Source of the DNA: Bacteroidales bacterium
GTDB lineage: Bacteria > Bacteroidota > Bacteroidia > Bacteroidales > UBA932
Assembly (NCBI GenBank): GCA_017620335.1
Contig: JAFZQO010000023.1
Location: 1-64,000 of the forward strand
Reading direction: 5' to 3'
Length of the DNA: 64,000 bases
The notes beneath the pieces were generated by a model. That model did not search any database, had not been told where the DNA came from, and saw only the letters and a program-made list of their open reading frames with translations. Position numbers and translations under genes: made by a program. Each line of letters begins with the position of its first letter. Positions within the stretch are counted from its first letter, which is position 1. Of the stretch, positions 61,292 through 64,000 are shown in pieces.

Positions 61292-61987
61292 ATGAACGGA
61301 TTTCTTAAAAAGCTTTTGACTTGGCTCGTTCTGCCTGCCATCATCGTCGCATTGGTGTACGCTATCGTGACCAGCATCATGAAGCCTGTTAACTTCAACA
61401 AAGAGACTGCCCGCCGCACCGAGGTCGCCGTCCAGCGCCTCAAGGACATCCGTACCCTCCAGGTCGCCTACAAGAGCGTCAACAACAAGTTCTGCTCCAC
61501 CGTCGACTCCCTCAAGGATTTCTATCTCAACGGTCAGATGGAGGTCATCATGCAGGTCGGTTCCCAGGATGACTCCCTCGCCATGGCCCACACCGAGGCT
61601 GTCAAGAAGGCCAACAGGAAGATCACCGCTGCGGACCTCTATCAGATGTATCTCGCAGGTGACAACAACCTCGTGTTTTCCGTCGCCAACAAGATCCCGG
61701 TGAAGGACACCCTCTTCAACGGACGCGACGACTTCAACATCGACTCCCTCAAGTACATTCCGTTCTCCGGCAAGGAGCCCGTCCAGATGGAAGCCGTCAC
61801 CAGGATGGTCTCCGGCGTCCAGGTGCCCCTCTTCGAGGCCAGGATGCCTTACAAGCTCCTCCTCAAGGGCTTGGACAACCAGCTTCGCATCAACCTCGAT
61901 GCCGAGAGAAGGGACCAGAACCGTTACGAAGGACTCCAGGTCGGCAGCGTTACGGCACCTAACAACAACGCCGGAAACTGGGAGTAG
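61292..61987 (+). CDS. Membrane-anchored conserved protein of unknown function
   Basis: A 231-residue protein with one N-terminal membrane segment (residues about 8-30, LTWLVLPAIIVALVYAIVT) and a soluble extracytoplasmic part. A helical stretch (NKETARRTEVAVQRLKDIRTLQVAYKSVNNKF) recalls pilin-like type II secretion assembly proteins, and the remainder is beta-rich (FNIDSLKYIPFSGKEPVQMEAV). It is conserved in Bacteroidota as I recall, without known function. The gene is followed by DUF3822 after 5 bases and rsmD, forming a three-gene transcript. Confidence 0.75.
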   Translation: MNGFLKKLLTWLVLPAIIVALVYAIVTSIMKPVNFNKETARRTEVAVQRLKDIRTLQVAYKSVNNKFCSTVDSLKDFYLNGQMEVIMQVGSQDDSLAMAHTEAVKKANRKITAADLYQMYLAGDNNLVFSVANKIPVKDTLFNGRDDFNIDSLKYIPFSGKEPVQMEAVTRMVSGVQVPLFEARMPYKLLLKGLDNQLRINLDAERRDQNRYEGLQVGSVTAPNNNAGNWE

Positions 61988-61992
61988 TTCCG

Positions 61993-62676
61993 ATGGATCA
62001 AATACAGAAGAACCGGATATCCATTCAAGTCTCCTTGAGTGGATATTCTTTTAAATGTCTGCGGGACGGCGCCATGCAGCCGTCCGGCTGGCTGGAGCCC
62101 GGCAGCATCTTCACGACGCCGGAGTTGCAGAAGCGCTACGACGAGGTGGAGATATCGCTCTTCACGCCCAAGTGCACGCTGGTGCCGGAAGCGTTCTTCG
62201 ATCCGGCCTCCGTCCGTGACACCCTCGCCGCCGTCGTGCCGCTACGGTCAACTGACGCCGTTGCCTCGGTATCCGTTCCCGAGGCCGGAGCAGTCCTTCT
62301 GTATTCCAACTCCATGGACGAGTCCCTGTCCCGCGTCATCTCGCAGACCGTCCTGACTACCGCCGGCGAATCCGTCCCCGTTTATCCTGAGCTGTACTAT
62401 ATCCTGAAGGAGCTCCCTCTCTGTCCGGAGTACAACAAGATACTGGCGTCGTACCGTGACGGCACCTTGCACCTTGCCGTGGCGCAGGGAAGGACGCTGC
62501 AGCTCGCCAACGTGTACAGGGCGGTCGATTTCACCACGGCGGAGTATTTCATTTTCCTGGCTCTCAAGACGCTGCAGGTAAACCCCGAGATTTCCACCAT
62601 CTGCTGGAGGACTCCGCTGGAACCTTCCGAGGAGATGTCGCTTTACCGCTATTTCAAGGCCGTGGAGGTGCTATGA
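61993..62676 (+). CDS. DUF3822 family protein
   Basis: A 227-residue cytoplasmic protein. The opening KNRISIQVSLSGYSFKCLR is the mark of DUF3822, a Bacteroidota-specific family that usually lies just before rsmD, as here. A bipartite fold with LLYSNSMDESLSRVI and LHLAVAQGRTLQLANVYR in the second half hints at an actin-like ATPase fold. No enzyme activity is known. Its stop overlaps the rsmD start (ATGA). Confidence 0.85.
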   Translation: MDQIQKNRISIQVSLSGYSFKCLRDGAMQPSGWLEPGSIFTTPELQKRYDEVEISLFTPKCTLVPEAFFDPASVRDTLAAVVPLRSTDAVASVSVPEAGAVLLYSNSMDESLSRVISQTVLTTAGESVPVYPELYYILKELPLCPEYNKILASYRDGTLHLAVAQGRTLQLANVYRAVDFTTAEYFIFLALKTLQVNPEISTICWRTPLEPSEEMSLYRYFKAVEVL

Positions 62677-63209
62677 GGATCATAGGCGGACGTCTGAAGG
62701 GGAAGGTCATCAATCCTCCCATGGGCTACAGGGCGCGTCCCACGACGGACTTCGCCAAGGAAGGCCTCTTCAACATCCTGAACAACGAATACGAGTTCGA
62801 GGACCTGAAGGTACTGGACCTATTCGGCGGCACCGGGGCCATTGCCTTCGAGTTCGCCTCGCGCGGTGCGGCCCGCGTCTATTGCGTGGAGATGGAGCGT
62901 GCCAACGCCTCGTTCATAAAGACCGAAGCGGCGCGCCTGGGCCTTGGCAACGTCACCATGGTCAGGGACAACGTATTCGATTTCCTACCCATCTGCAGGG
63001 AGAAGTTCGACATTATCTTCGCCGACCCCCCGTATGCGCTGGAGGGCCTTGAGACGCTTCCTGACAAGGTTTTCGCCCAGGATATCCTTCATCCGGGATG
63101 CTATTTCATCCTGGAGCACGGCGACGAGCACTCCTTTACCGCGCACCCCTTTTTCAAGAAGGAGCGCACGTACGGGCGCGTTCATTTTTCTTTCTTCGAG
63201 AAAGCCTGA
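62673..63209 (+). CDS. rsmD: 16S rRNA (guanine-966-N2)-methyltransferase RsmD
   Basis: RsmD methylates N2 of G966 in 16S rRNA. The 178-residue protein starts MRIIGGRLKGKVINPP and RARPTTDFAKEGLFNIL, has the SAM motif VLDLFGGTGAIAFEFASRGA, CVEMERANASF, and the catalytic DPPY-type motif FADPPYALEGL. Length fits. The start overlaps DUF3822 by four bases. A hairpin terminator 18 bases after the stop separates it from cstA on the other strand. Confidence 0.95.
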   Translation: MRIIGGRLKGKVINPPMGYRARPTTDFAKEGLFNILNNEYEFEDLKVLDLFGGTGAIAFEFASRGAARVYCVEMERANASFIKTEAARLGLGNVTMVRDNVFDFLPICREKFDIIFADPPYALEGLETLPDKVFAQDILHPGCYFILEHGDEHSFTAHPFFKKERTYGRVHFSFFEKA

Positions 63210-63227
63210 ATCTGTACTTGAATAAGA

Positions 63228-63278
63228 GAGGCAATGCCGTCGGCGGAGCATTTCCCGCGGAGACGATGGCATTGCCTC
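63228..63278. terminator. Bidirectional hairpin terminator between rsmD and cstA
   Basis: GAGGCAATGCC (63228-63238) and GGCATTGCCTC (63268-63278) are exact reverse complements with a 29-base loop, between two converging genes. No long T run follows on the plus strand, although TTAATTATTT is AT-rich. Confidence 0.6.
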
Positions 63279-63284
63279 CCTTAA

Positions 63285-64000
63285 TTATTTGCGGCGGACC
63301 TTGGTAAAGAAGACGAGGTCGAGAGAGAGCGCCACGACTGCGGCTATGCCGGTTCCTGCCCACATCGGGAGGCCGAAGCCTATCTTCTGTGTCAATATGT
63401 AAGTCAGGCAGACCACTGTCATGAACAGGGCCGGTATCTCGGTGATGAGATGCCAGTGCCCGCCCTTGGTCTTTGCCAGATACACCGTGATCGCCCAGAG
63501 GGTGAAGATGGAGAGCGTCTGGTTCGCCCAGCCGAAATACCTCCAGATGGTGTTGAATCCATTTTCGTCGGTAATGTTGTACCAGATGAGAAGGGCTACT
63601 ATGGCGAAGAGGGGGATGCAGATCCTGAGACGGTTTCCGACGGGTTTCTGGTCAAGTTTCAGCGCCTCGGCGAGGGTGAGGCGGGCGCTGCGCAGCGCCG
63701 TGTCGCCCGTGGTGATAGGCGCCGCCACGACACCGAGGATGGCGAGGATGCCGCCGATGGTTCCGAGCCATGCCGTAGAGACCTTGGTCACGACCGTCGG
63801 GGCCGCGGCGCCGAGGTCGGACCCGACCTCGGCCGCGCCGCCGTCGAAGAAGAAGTACGATGCTACTGCTGCCCAGACCAGGGCGACCAGTCCTTCAGTG
63901 ATCATGGCGCCGTAGAAAATGGGCCTTCCGAGCTTCTCGTTCTTCATGCAGCGCGCCATCATAGGGCTCTGGGTGGCGTGGAAGCCGCTTATGGCGCCGC
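63285..64000 (-). CDS. cstA: Carbon starvation protein CstA, C-terminal part (cut by window edge)
   Basis: The minus strand is open from the window edge to the stop at 63285, about 238 residues. Reading starts inside GAISGFHATQSPMMARCMKNE, a core motif of CstA, a large inner-membrane transporter for peptides or pyruvate induced by carbon starvation. Several further membrane segments follow (LGTIGGILAILGVVAAPITTGDTALRSARLT, FGWANQTLSIFTLWAITVYLAKT), ending in VFFTKVRRK. The N-terminal half, with most of the membrane segments, lies beyond the window. It converges on rsmD. Confidence 0.93.
   Translation of the reverse strand, partial: GAISGFHATQSPMMARCMKNEKLGRPIFYGAMITEGLVALVWAAVASYFFFDGGAAEVGSDLGAAAPTVVTKVSTAWLGTIGGILAILGVVAAPITTGDTALRSARLTLAEALKLDQKPVGNRLRICIPLFAIVALLIWYNITDENGFNTIWRYFGWANQTLSIFTLWAITVYLAKTKGGHWHLITEIPALFMTVVCLTYILTQKIGFGLPMWAGTGIAAVVALSLDLVFFTKVRRK

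Overview
The window is a stretch of chromosome from a high-GC member of the Bacteroidota, most likely Bacteroidales from a gut or rumen-like habitat. The evidence is SusC/SusD pairs, DUF3078 and DUF3822 genes, WbqC, OMP_b-brl_3 receptors, menaquinone genes, Bacteroidota promoter boxes (TTTG-N20-TAnnTTTG) and the near absence of Shine-Dalgarno sites. I cannot name a genus. There is no phage, integrase, insertion sequence or CRISPR array; the content is mostly core genes around one catabolic island.

Layout. 1-8.2 kb: GNAT fragment, VOC protein, a tandem palindromic element, initiator tRNA, hisS, sppA, tilS (with an in-frame palindromic insert), a DUF3078 protein and proS. 8.3-11.4 kb: an aromatic/serine-rich lipoprotein and an outer-membrane barrel. 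11.4-14.8 kb: a lipid A block lpxD-lpxC-lpxA followed by wbqC. 14.9-19.3 kb: rimP-nusA-infB. 19.4-20.8 kb: a CDF metal transporter gene interrupted by an in-frame TGA, tRNA-Gln and tadA.

21.0-36.4 kb is a beta-mannan/glucomannan utilisation locus: SusC, SusD, two IPT/TIG surface glycan-binding lipoproteins, a hairpin terminator, then GH26 and GH5 endo-enzymes, an AraC regulator, a GH130 phosphorylase, a GPH-family sugar symporter and a 48-residue membrane protein. The inferred flow is: surface capture and cleavage, SusCD import, further hydrolysis, cytoplasmic uptake by the symporter and phosphorolysis of Man-Glc by GH130. No mannobiose epimerase, beta-mannosidase or alpha-galactosidase is present here.

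36.4-46.8 kb: polA (proofreading residues lost), an ECF sigma factor, rsmG, rpmH, a ComEA-like HhH protein, rsmI, tdk, an SDR, a lytic transglycosylase and menA. 46.8-54.0 kb: menG, a LytS/LytTR two-component pair, a TonB-dependent barrel, a flavodoxin-like reductase and a ComEC-core protein. 54.0-64.0 kb: ackA, then a minus-strand run (nrnA, two FKBP lipoproteins, MATE exporter, cytidylate kinase-like, serine hydrolase), a plus-strand trio ending in rsmD, and the end of cstA.

The best candidates for something undescribed are the palindromic element inside tilS with 7-G and 9-G runs, the tandem palindromes at 550-707 and 52808-52885, the 48-residue protein coupled to polA, and the duplicated C-terminal domains of the 783-residue glycan-binding protein.
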